Assembly: GCA_028874335.1 (NCBI GenBank)
Contig: JAPPJY010000037.1
Span: 85,887-149,886 of the forward strand
DNA from: Gemmatimonadota bacterium
GTDB taxonomy: Bacteria; Latescibacterota; UBA2968; GCA-2709665
Length of the DNA: 64,000 bases
Direction: 5' to 3'
The position numbers and the translations under genes are program-made. Under the pieces are notes generated by a model, which was not told where the DNA came from, searched no databases, and saw only the letters and a list, made by a program, of their open reading frames with translations. Position 1 is the stretch's first letter. The number at the start of each line of letters is the position of its first letter. Shown here in pieces: positions 8,948 to 16,651 of this stretch.

Positions 8948-11929
8948 ATGTGGCAGTTGAATCTCTCAGGTCTGGGGTCGATGGGATGGGCGGTTGCACT
9001 ACCCGGGGTACAGTCGGCGTTGATCGACGTGTGTTTCTTGAGAATCCACATTCTCGTGTTCCTGTTCATCCTTCCCGCGATACTGCTGGCGGCATCCAGG
9101 AGCGCATGCGCCGGACCCCGGACATTGTACAAATCCGCGGACATTGAAAACGCTCGCCGAAACGTGGCGCAATACGATTGGGCGAAGGGAATCGTGGAGG
9201 GATGGGAGAGAGATGTCGCGCTGGCGATGCGGCAGGACCGCGGGTTTTTCGATACACTGATTCCGGAGTTGACGCCCGGAACCCATTATGGCCAGAACTG
9301 CCCCCATTGCGTGGGGAAGCTGTCGCTGATGGGTGGCGGGCGGTTCAACTGGACCATAGAGCGTCCTGATGAAATCTCGTGCAGTGTCTGCGGGACGGTT
9401 TACCCGAATGCGCAGTATCCTGAAACCGGCGTTCTGGAATGCCCTCGCATGGGGCAGCGGTTTACGTATTACCAGACGCCTGAAGAAGTGGCCGATCCCG
9501 ATAACAAAGCCAAACATGCGCTCAAGTGGCTTGGTAAACGTCCCACGATGACGAGTTTCACGGGGCATATTCGAGATTGCAAGGTGGGCTGGGCAACGGG
9601 TCAGGCGTTGACGCTGGCGAAGTTGTTTGCCGTTTCAGGCGATGCCAGGTACGCTGAACGGGTGGTCTGGATTCTGGATCGATTCGCTCGTGTCTATCCG
9701 AATTATCTCTATCATTCGTACGACGGCAGTATCGCCGATCTGCCGCCCTCGGAAGTGGCGGCCAATATGGGCGGGGAGGAGTTGGCGGGAGGACCCGCGG
9801 GCGGGCGGTTTCCGCCGGGTGCAATACGGCACGCTTACGGCTTGCATCAATATGAAACGCATTCCACGCTGAACAATGGGTTCTGGGGCGCGGGGCGTCT
9901 GCGCGTGCACGGGAAGGGGAGCGATGCCGGCCCGCTGTTCTCGTTGCTCGTCGCGTATGACCTGGTCCGCGAAGCGTCCCACCCGGACGGCCGCCGCGTG
10001 CTGGATGAAGTCACGGAGCGTCGCATTCTGGATGATCTGATACTGGCCGGCTGTGCGGATATGGAGCATTGGAACTCACTCTCCAACAAGGGCACCGCCG
10101 TCTTCGTATTGAGCGCGGGTGTGGGGATGCTCTTTGAGCAGCCTGACCGTGTCCGACACGCGCTGGACGGCTTCCGCCGAATGCTGGACGAGCGCTACCA
10201 CCATGACGGATTCTACGCCGAATGTCCGTCCTATTCGGCCCACAACCTTTCAAATGTGCACGAACTGGCTGACCTGCTGCATGGATACAGCGACCCGCCC
10301 GGGTACTTGTCCGGAGAAGGAGAACGAATCGATTCGCTGGACATCTTCTCCAGCGGGCGATTCCATGATTCGCTGGTGTCACTGGTCAGATCGCTGGCGC
10401 CGGGAAACCGGATGCCCGTGATCGGAGATACGCAATACATTGCGAAGGCGGACCTTCTTTCCCTGGAGATGCTGGCTGCTCGCATCGGGGGGGCTTATGC
10501 CGGATTGCTGGAGCAGGTTCAAGGCGCGAAATTGTCCCGAAGAGGCAGGGAGTATGCGTTGTGGTATCTTGCCCCGGATCTCAGGGCGGACGCCGCGGAA
10601 TTGCCGCTGCGTTCCGAGTGGTTTCCGGGATGGCACGTCGGGGTATTGCGCGGTGGTCGGGGCGCCAGCGATACCGCACTCTTTCTGAACGGCAACGAGC
10701 ATCAGTGGACGGTGCAGACGGGTCATCGGCATCAGGACGTGTTGAGTCTGAGCCTGTACGCGCACGGAGAGGAAATGGTATCGGACCGCGGGTACTTTTC
10801 CGGCAGCGATCAGCGCCTTCCGGACGGTCGGAGCGGGCAGCGATGGATGAAGAGCACCCTTTCTCACAATCTGGTGGTTGTGGACGAAGAAGATCAGCAG
10901 CGAAGCGAATGCGGCTCGAACCTTGAGCTTTTCGGCCTGGCGCCGGGCATCGAGGTGGTACAGGCTTCGGGGATAAATGTCTATCCGCAGTGCGACGTCT
11001 ACCAGCGTGTTTGCGTTATGGTGGACGCGGCTGAGGGTCAGACTTATGCCGTTGACCTCTTCCGGGTCAGCGGAGGAAAAATCCATCAGTACGGCTTTCA
11101 GTGCAACGGAACGCTGGCGGGCGGTGTGCCCGATTTTTCCACGTACGATTCGGTAAGACTCTCGGATGTCTGGGCCGAGTGGCTTGAGAATCCACGGGCG
11201 ATTTCATTGGAGAAGACAACGGCGATTACATGGCAACATCGGGGGATAAACCTGGACTTGATGGTGCTCAATACACCGCAACGACTGACGCTCGCCGATG
11301 CGCCGGGCTGGCGGATATTCACGACGGAAGAGTTGAAACAGCCCTCCGTCGGGCATATTCTGGCGGAGAATCGGTCTGGTGACGAGGGCACGCCGCTCTC
11401 GAGCCGGTATGTCGCGTTAATTGCACCTTACGTTTCCGGAAGCTCGCCCGTTGTCAGTGCGCGATTGATCGAAGACGATCCTGAGTCCGGCGCAGTGGCC
11501 ATTGAGGTCCAGTTGGCAGGCCGAACGGACTACTTCATTTCTTCGATGGACCATGAGCAGCGCCAGTATGGTCCCGTGCGCCTGGCGGGCCGATTCGGAT
11601 TTGCATCGGTGGACGAGCAGGGTCGCGCCGTCCGGGCGTATCTGTTGAACGGAACGGAGTTGACCTGCGGCGAACTGACCGTTTCACTGGCCGAGGCAAG
11701 CACGACCGTGAGCGTCCGGTCCGTCGAAGCGCGGACGTTCCATCTTGCGGAACCGTTATCCGATCCCGAGCGCGTCGTTGGTGCCTATCTGCTGACCGGC
11801 ACGACGCCACAGACGGGATTCGAGATTGAATCGGCCACCGAGAACGCCATTACCGTTCGGGACTATCCGGCAATTCCAACCGAAACGGTCACGATATTGA
11901 ATTCCGGTTGGAAAGAGGCGAAAAAATGA
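8948..11929 (+). CDS. Heparinase II/III-like protein (2), membrane-directed
   Basis: A 993-residue protein. The N-terminus has a long hydrophobic stretch (about residues 30-55) that looks like a signal anchor or late signal peptide ending near SACAGP. Near residues 117-150 are NCPHC and CSVCG, a two-pair cysteine knuckle like that in the heparinase-like protein at 2595. The C-terminal sandwich has HRHQDVLSLSLYAHG followed by TLSHNLVVVDEEDQQ, the two family signatures. The start follows TAGGAGG. It follows the amidohydrolase by 11 bases and is probably co-transcribed. Expected to act in the periplasm or at the surface on an acidic polysaccharide; the substrate is inferred, not shown. Confidence 0.8.
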   Translation: MWQLNLSGLGSMGWAVALPGVQSALIDVCFLRIHILVFLFILPAILLAASRSACAGPRTLYKSADIENARRNVAQYDWAKGIVEGWERDVALAMRQDRGFFDTLIPELTPGTHYGQNCPHCVGKLSLMGGGRFNWTIERPDEISCSVCGTVYPNAQYPETGVLECPRMGQRFTYYQTPEEVADPDNKAKHALKWLGKRPTMTSFTGHIRDCKVGWATGQALTLAKLFAVSGDARYAERVVWILDRFARVYPNYLYHSYDGSIADLPPSEVAANMGGEELAGGPAGGRFPPGAIRHAYGLHQYETHSTLNNGFWGAGRLRVHGKGSDAGPLFSLLVAYDLVREASHPDGRRVLDEVTERRILDDLILAGCADMEHWNSLSNKGTAVFVLSAGVGMLFEQPDRVRHALDGFRRMLDERYHHDGFYAECPSYSAHNLSNVHELADLLHGYSDPPGYLSGEGERIDSLDIFSSGRFHDSLVSLVRSLAPGNRMPVIGDTQYIAKADLLSLEMLAARIGGAYAGLLEQVQGAKLSRRGREYALWYLAPDLRADAAELPLRSEWFPGWHVGVLRGGRGASDTALFLNGNEHQWTVQTGHRHQDVLSLSLYAHGEEMVSDRGYFSGSDQRLPDGRSGQRWMKSTLSHNLVVVDEEDQQRSECGSNLELFGLAPGIEVVQASGINVYPQCDVYQRVCVMVDAAEGQTYAVDLFRVSGGKIHQYGFQCNGTLAGGVPDFSTYDSVRLSDVWAEWLENPRAISLEKTTAITWQHRGINLDLMVLNTPQRLTLADAPGWRIFTTEELKQPSVGHILAENRSGDEGTPLSSRYVALIAPYVSGSSPVVSARLIEDDPESGAVAIEVQLAGRTDYFISSMDHEQRQYGPVRLAGRFGFASVDEQGRAVRAYLLNGTELTCGELTVSLAEASTTVSVRSVEARTFHLAEPLSDPERVVGAYLLTGTTPQTGFEIESATENAITVRDYPAIPTETVTILNSGWKEAKK

Positions 11930-12008
11930 GACCCCGACCGTCATGACCATACAGGCGGTTTTTCAGTATTGCGGGCTTTTTTCAGGGAATCACAGGGGAG
12001 AGAATTCT

Positions 12009-13046
12009 ATGCGGATCTTCGATCGATATTCGGATCTGTTGAGTTACGTGGAAACCAGGGGTTTTCGCCCGGAAATACTCGGCTGTGCACCGGACAAAGC
12101 GCCGGTCGTGTGCCTGAGAACCGGGGGAGAGAAACTGCCGGCAATATTCATCAGCGCGGGCAGCCATTCCACGGAACAGGCGGGCGTCGGTTCTGCCGTC
12201 GGGCTTCTGACGGAACTGCAGACCGAGCATCAGGTCTACGTGATTCCCAGCCGCGATCCCATGGGGATGAATGGGTACGGGTACGCGTTGAGCCTGGGTC
12301 TGGGAGAAGATCCGGAAGTGGGTTCGGTCGAGGATGTTCGGACACTTCTGAAGTCGCGGGGCGAAGTTCTTTACGAACAGGAAGATACGGTTCTTGCAAT
12401 CATAGGTGAGTACGGGTATTCGACGACGGGTCTACTCGGGCGTTTCGAGGTGGGGGCGGAATTCCTGGAGCCCCTGTTTGGACGACGGATCTTCTATCCT
12501 TCGAGCGAGGACGGCATCGAAGGTACTGCACCCTGTCAGAGAGCGTATACGCTGATCGTCAGCCCGGAGGGCGAGGTGTTGCACATCAACCGGTTTCACG
12601 ATACGCCGTGGGCGCCGGTCGAATCCCGTTGTGCACGAGATCTGATGGCGAGGGCCAATCCCGGCCTCACGCTGGACCTGCACGAGTATGGCGGCAACGG
12701 TTTCTGGTTCTCGGCGCGGCACCAGCGCAATGACGACGACGAGACGTGGGAAAAACGGATGGCCGATTCGATGATTCGGGCCGTCGCCGATTCGGGTGCG
12801 CAGCTTGCTCCGCAGGGTTACGCGCCGGGTCCGTTCTTCGAGACGCCCGAGCGCGGCGTACTCTGGCTGATCGCAGCGGAACGCGGCGAAGGGTTGAACC
12901 TGGCGGACTACGGAGCGAACAGATACGGGCCCTCGTTCACCATAGAGACCGGGATGACGATGAAGGGCGGATACCGGGAACGCGTGGAGACGTCCATGCT
13001 GGCGGCTCGCACAGCAATTTCCGTGTTCGAGGAACGCTGGCGATGA
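12009..13046 (+). CDS. M14/succinylglutamate desuccinylase-like zinc hydrolase
   Basis: A 345-residue protein with the metal pattern of the M14 carboxypeptidase/aspartoacylase fold: SAGSHSTEQAG gives H-x-x-E near residues 53-56, and LTLDLHEYGG supplies the second His. SFTIETGM near the C-terminus offers the catalytic Glu. Upstream of the DLHEYG motif there is a stretch typical of predicted deacylases (YVIPSRDPMGMNGYGYA). ATG 12009 is preferred over 11943 because GGGGAGAG lies just upstream. The stop overlaps the start of the next gene (ATGA), so the two are translationally coupled. Probably removes an acyl or peptide group from a small molecule. Confidence 0.75.
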   Translation: MRIFDRYSDLLSYVETRGFRPEILGCAPDKAPVVCLRTGGEKLPAIFISAGSHSTEQAGVGSAVGLLTELQTEHQVYVIPSRDPMGMNGYGYALSLGLGEDPEVGSVEDVRTLLKSRGEVLYEQEDTVLAIIGEYGYSTTGLLGRFEVGAEFLEPLFGRRIFYPSSEDGIEGTAPCQRAYTLIVSPEGEVLHINRFHDTPWAPVESRCARDLMARANPGLTLDLHEYGGNGFWFSARHQRNDDDETWEKRMADSMIRAVADSGAQLAPQGYAPGPFFETPERGVLWLIAAERGEGLNLADYGANRYGPSFTIETGMTMKGGYRERVETSMLAARTAISVFEERWR

Positions 13047-14236
13047 ACAAGGGCGGGATGGCCACAGGAATCCACGACTCATGCGAAACCCTGCTTCAGG
13101 CGATGGTGGGATTCGACACTGTGAACTCCGCGATTTCGGGGAAACCCGACACGGAGCTTGCGCTTTCGGTCTATCTCGAAGCACAGGCTGAAGCGATGGG
13201 GCTGGATACGCGTCGGCTGCCGGTGACGGGGGAAGGATTCAACCTGCTGGTCTCTCACCAGGTGGACGCTCGGGCGCCGTGGCTGCTGTTTGAAAGCCAC
13301 CTGGATACGGTGAGCGTGGACGGGATGACGGTAGACCCGTTCGAGGGGCGGATTGTGGACGGGAGAATGTACGGCCGGGGGACCTGCGATACGAAGGGAA
13401 CCGGCGCGGCAATGCTCTGGGCGCTTTCGCGATACTGCCGGGGAACCGGTCCGAATAACGTGGCGATCCTGTTCACCCTGGACGAAGAGGTTGGGAAGAC
13501 GGGCGTACGTACGTTTGTGGCGTCGCAGTTGCCGGACCTGGACTGGCGGCCTGCGGGTGTGATCGTGGGTGAGCCCACACGGCTTCAGGCGGTAGTTGCG
13601 CACAACGGCGTCGTACGCTGGCGGATTCGGACGGAGGGCGTGGCGGTTCACTCTTCGGATCCTTCCCGTGGGCGGTCCGCCATTCGCATGATGACGGAAG
13701 TGATCGGGGCGCTGGAGGAGCGCTATATTGCCCGGCTGGCGTCAGAACATCCGTTGACAGGCCGGGCGCAGTGCAGCATCAATCTCATACGTGGCGGCAC
13801 CCAAATCAACATGATACCGGAACACTGCGAAATCCACGTGGACCGGCGCGTGGTGCCGGGCGAGGATCCGGATACGGTCATCCCTGCGGTGGAGCGCATC
13901 CTGGATGAGCTTCGGACGAGAAGCCCGCATCTGACGGTCGTTCAGGAAACGCCCGATATGGTGGATAGTCCGCTGGACCCTGCAGAAGGGAAAGCCTTCG
14001 GCGCGGTTGTGGCAACTGTGTTGAATTCAATGGGGCTGCCGGACGGTCTGTCCGGCGTCGGCTACGGGACGGATGCCAGCAGCTTCAGCCGTGCGGGGAT
14101 CCCGGCGGTGGTCCTCGGGCCGGGAGACATTGCGCAGGGACACACGGCGGACGAGTGGATCGAGTTGGAACAGCTGCGGGCGGGCGTGGAGATCTACTAT
14201 AATCTGATGATGAGCGAGTGTCCGTTGCCAATGTGA
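13043..14236 (+). CDS. M20 family metallopeptidase (ArgE/DapE-like deacylase)
   Basis: A 397-residue cytosolic di-zinc hydrolase. The conserved metal and catalytic residues are visible: FESHLDTV (His and catalytic Asp), YGRGTCDTKG (bridging Asp), LDEEVGKTG (catalytic and metal Glu), VGEPT (metal ligand region), and a C-terminal GPGDIAQGHTADEWIE segment with the last His. The dimerisation lid lies in the middle, with HSSDPSRGRSAI. The start ATG at 13043 overlaps the preceding stop and has GAGGAA upstream. Coupled with the M14-like gene, it probably completes the deacylation of an N-acyl amino acid or a dipeptide. Confidence 0.9.
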   Translation: MNKGGMATGIHDSCETLLQAMVGFDTVNSAISGKPDTELALSVYLEAQAEAMGLDTRRLPVTGEGFNLLVSHQVDARAPWLLFESHLDTVSVDGMTVDPFEGRIVDGRMYGRGTCDTKGTGAAMLWALSRYCRGTGPNNVAILFTLDEEVGKTGVRTFVASQLPDLDWRPAGVIVGEPTRLQAVVAHNGVVRWRIRTEGVAVHSSDPSRGRSAIRMMTEVIGALEERYIARLASEHPLTGRAQCSINLIRGGTQINMIPEHCEIHVDRRVVPGEDPDTVIPAVERILDELRTRSPHLTVVQETPDMVDSPLDPAEGKAFGAVVATVLNSMGLPDGLSGVGYGTDASSFSRAGIPAVVLGPGDIAQGHTADEWIELEQLRAGVEIYYNLMMSECPLPM

Positions 14237-14285
14237 TTGGCAAAGCCGGAGGGTGTTCCGCCAACGACTTTGAGTGGGTTGGAGA

Positions 14286-14531
14286 TCACGATTCGGCGAT
14301 CAATGATCGCAGCGCTTTGTTCACGGATTCCGAATCCGGGAAATGTTGTTTTACGTCGGGGTCTAACATGACAGATCCGTCTTCCTCGGCAAAGCGGCGG
14401 GTTTCGATTGATCTGTCCCTCGTTGTTATCTCAACCGTGTGTCCTGCACGATAAGCCTTAAAATGCCTGCCCCGAACCCCCTCGGAAAAATCATATTCCG
14501 ATCGCATTGACTTATCTGTCTCGTCGTTCAT
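14286..14531 (-). CDS. Small conserved protein of unknown function
   Basis: An 81-residue acidic/basic mixed protein. The core YDFSEGVRGRHFKAYRAG, followed by HTVEIT and a closing FPDSESVNKALRSLI, has the form of a small conserved protein found in many environmental bacteria, often beside toxin-like genes; that is recollection and not proof. No PIN, RelE or other toxin gene is adjacent here: the neighbours are the M20 peptidase (convergent) and the restriction gene. ATG at 14531 follows GGGAG; a longer frame to 14600 is possible. It may be an orphan antitoxin-like protein, but no function is assigned. Confidence 0.6.
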   Translation of the reverse strand: MNDETDKSMRSEYDFSEGVRGRHFKAYRAGHTVEITTRDRSIETRRFAEEDGSVMLDPDVKQHFPDSESVNKALRSLIAES

Positions 14532-14664
14532 AGATGCGTCGCTCCCTTCGTGTTGCCGACCTGCTAGTGAAAATCCGGATCTTCTCCCTTCACTCTGCAT
14601 AGCAAACTATGCGTTGCCAACCATCCACATTGACCGGTGGACATCGCCCATCCTGCATCCATGT

Positions 14665-15420
14665 CTACGCCCTATCCCACTCCGCATGAACTGTGCAGGC
14701 CGAAAGCTGAACTCGCCTGACCGTAATCTTTGCATCGGAACGGTCGACCGCCACCACTGCCGCCACACGATCTCCAACGATACATTCGATCACTGGTGCA
14801 TCCCGTTCAAAGACCTTCAGGGGCGCCTGCTGAATGGAGTCAAAGATACTAACCGGAACCTCAACAAGCTGATACTTGTGCGGGATCTTGTCAATGTCTT
14901 CCCGAAACGCTCGGAGCATGACGATCTGAGTTACGGCACTCTGGTACTGCCTGAACAATTCAAGTGTACGGTCCCGACGATCTCTCGCGGTGCGTGCGTC
15001 TTGAATCCACGCGGCCTCCGTCAGTTTGGAAATATGCAATGCTGTCTTGGATAAGTTCCTGGCGGCAGTGGATTTTAGAGACAATCGCCGACGGTTACCT
15101 GACTTCGGCAAAACAACCATATCAACGAATCGCTGAGTTCGGGAGCCCGGAGGATCAATTGACCAGTGAAGGTGCTCACAGGCGTTTCTGAACACTGTCT
15201 CAAACGACGAGAGCCCCAACGGCTCAGTAGTAGCTCCATGGTGAACCGATAAAGCAAGCCCGAAGTATTCAATCCAGTCCGGCTCGCCCGTCAGCCATGT
15301 TCCCTTTGATCGAATGTTGGCGCTCGGAGGATTTGCCAAAGACTCCATAACCCTTGCAACGAATTCGATCTTGACCGGTGAGAATGCATCAAGAGTCGCC
15401 TTGAGTTCGTCAAGCGTCAT
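14665..15420 (-). CDS. Putative type II restriction endonuclease, SmaI-like
   Basis: A protein of about 251 residues directly downstream of a DNA methyltransferase. The central region has a possible PD-(D/E)xK-type core: FVDMVVLP followed after a turn by RLSLKSTAARNLSK, where Asp and the Lys of SLK would be the active-site residues. The order SLKSTAARNLSK, HISKLTEAAWIQ, YQLVEVPVSIF, and a closing CTVHAEWD matches the pattern I remember for SmaI (247 residues), including length. This comes from memory and was not run. The start at ATG 15420 overlaps the methyltransferase stop (ATGA); a GTG at 15429 is an alternative. If correct, CCCGGG is the predicted but unproved site. Confidence 0.65.
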   Translation of the reverse strand: MTLDELKATLDAFSPVKIEFVARVMESLANPPSANIRSKGTWLTGEPDWIEYFGLALSVHHGATTEPLGLSSFETVFRNACEHLHWSIDPPGSRTQRFVDMVVLPKSGNRRRLSLKSTAARNLSKTALHISKLTEAAWIQDARTARDRRDRTLELFRQYQSAVTQIVMLRAFREDIDKIPHKYQLVEVPVSIFDSIQQAPLKVFERDAPVIECIVGDRVAAVVAVDRSDAKITVRRVQLSACTVHAEWDRA

Positions 15421-16433
15421 GATATGCACAACCGCCGTTCAATCAGGTCCACGAAAGCGGGTTTGATTTCTATACCAACCCACCTTCGCCCGAGTTCACG
15501 CGCCGCCAGAAGCGTTGTTCCCGAACCCGCATACGGATCGAGTACGATACTGTCATCGCGGCTTGTAATGGCAACACAGCATCGAGCAAGCGACAGAGGC
15601 ATCATCGCGGGATGGTCATCTGCTTTCCCATTGACGCGTTTCACCGGTTCAGTGGGCATCTCCCAAACCGTACGCAGGCGACGGTCACGCGGCCCTTTGA
15701 CGATTTCGTGGTTGTAGTAGTATTGCTTGTCTTTTGACAAGAGAAAAACGGTCTCGTGAGCTTTCGTTGGACGGTCTCGAACTGACTCCGGATGGGCATT
15801 CGGCTTGTGCCAGATGACTTCACTGCGAATCCACCAACCCGCATCTTGTAAAGCGAAGGCCAATCGCCACGGAACACCTATTAGGTCCTTCGGTTTAAGT
15901 CCTTCCGGCGTCGGCGGTCGCACATCCATGGCGCGTGCACGGTTCTTCCGATCCGGCGCCCGATATCTCCGGTTGCCGGATGTGTAGGAATCACCAACGT
16001 TTAGCCAAACCGTGCCATCGTCGCGCAAGGCGCGCTTTATCTGCTCAAAGGCACATACAATACTCTCGATATAACCACGTAGACTGTCGTCGCGCCCAAT
16101 TTGCTCCGCAACCCCGTAATCGCGCAGTGACCAGTAGGGCGGTGACGTGACAACTGTTTGAATGGACTTTTCAGGTAGAAGCTTCAGAGCTTTCGTGGCA
16201 TCTCCACAAATTACCATTGGGCGAGTAATAGCTTCGAATGGCTCTCTGTTTAGCGTGTCAACTCGAACATGGAGTTCTTGCGATTCGTCACCTACGTACG
16301 GACACGGTTGTACGGAACGCCCAAAAAGCGCAAGCTGGTGACTATCCGGTGATCTCACCGGTAGGTTCTCGTCGCTCACATGGCACCTGCATCTGAAAGA
16401 TTCGAAGGCACTACAGACCGTACTTGCACACAA
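15417..16433 (-). CDS. Site-specific DNA methyltransferase (SPPY class, probably N4-cytosine)
   Basis: A 338-residue beta-class DNA methyltransferase (motif IV before motif I). Motif IV reads TSPPYWSLRDYG, the SPPY type seen mainly in N4-cytosine and some N6-adenine enzymes; the AdoMet-binding motif I near the C-terminus is LDPYAGSGTTLLAA, followed by WVGIEIKP. The region between holds LIGVPWRLAFALQ, WIRSEVIWHKPN and FLLSKDKQYYY, all typical. The frame opens at a TTG or GTG near 16433; a GTG at 16379 is a plausible shorter start. It protects host DNA against the co-transcribed endonuclease. Confidence 0.9.
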   Translation of the reverse strand: MCASTVCSAFESFRCRCHVSDENLPVRSPDSHQLALFGRSVQPCPYVGDESQELHVRVDTLNREPFEAITRPMVICGDATKALKLLPEKSIQTVVTSPPYWSLRDYGVAEQIGRDDSLRGYIESIVCAFEQIKRALRDDGTVWLNVGDSYTSGNRRYRAPDRKNRARAMDVRPPTPEGLKPKDLIGVPWRLAFALQDAGWWIRSEVIWHKPNAHPESVRDRPTKAHETVFLLSKDKQYYYNHEIVKGPRDRRLRTVWEMPTEPVKRVNGKADDHPAMMPLSLARCCVAITSRDDSIVLDPYAGSGTTLLAARELGRRWVGIEIKPAFVDLIERRLCIS

Positions 16434-16479
16434 GTTCTCTTGCTGTTCATGATCTCAAGGTCGGCCAGGACATTTGTGG

Positions 16480-16520
16480 CATAGTATACAATACTCAAAA
16501 ATAGGCAAATTTCAACCCCG
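16480..16520 (-). promoter_or_regulatory. AT-rich candidate promoter/operator of the restriction-modification genes
   Basis: The gap upstream of the methyltransferase contains an AT-rich stretch with an interrupted repeat, AGTAT-ACA-ATACT, around 16488-16500, and a TATACT -10-like hexamer reading toward the methyltransferase. It could be a promoter with an overlapping regulatory site, but no controller (C) protein gene is visible nearby. Weak, by eye. Confidence 0.3.
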
Positions 16521-16651
16521 CAACAAGAGAAGAAATCCGGTTCAACTGCCCTTGGAGCCGGTGTCAACGTCACAACAGCTACATGTCGTTACACCAGTCC
16601 AGAATCGTCTTTTCCAAGTTATCCTGGACAGCCGTGACAAGCCATAGGTCG

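Noticed and set aside
16434..16651. A controller (C) protein gene for the restriction system
   Set aside because: No small helix-turn-helix frame is present in the gap or beside the two genes.
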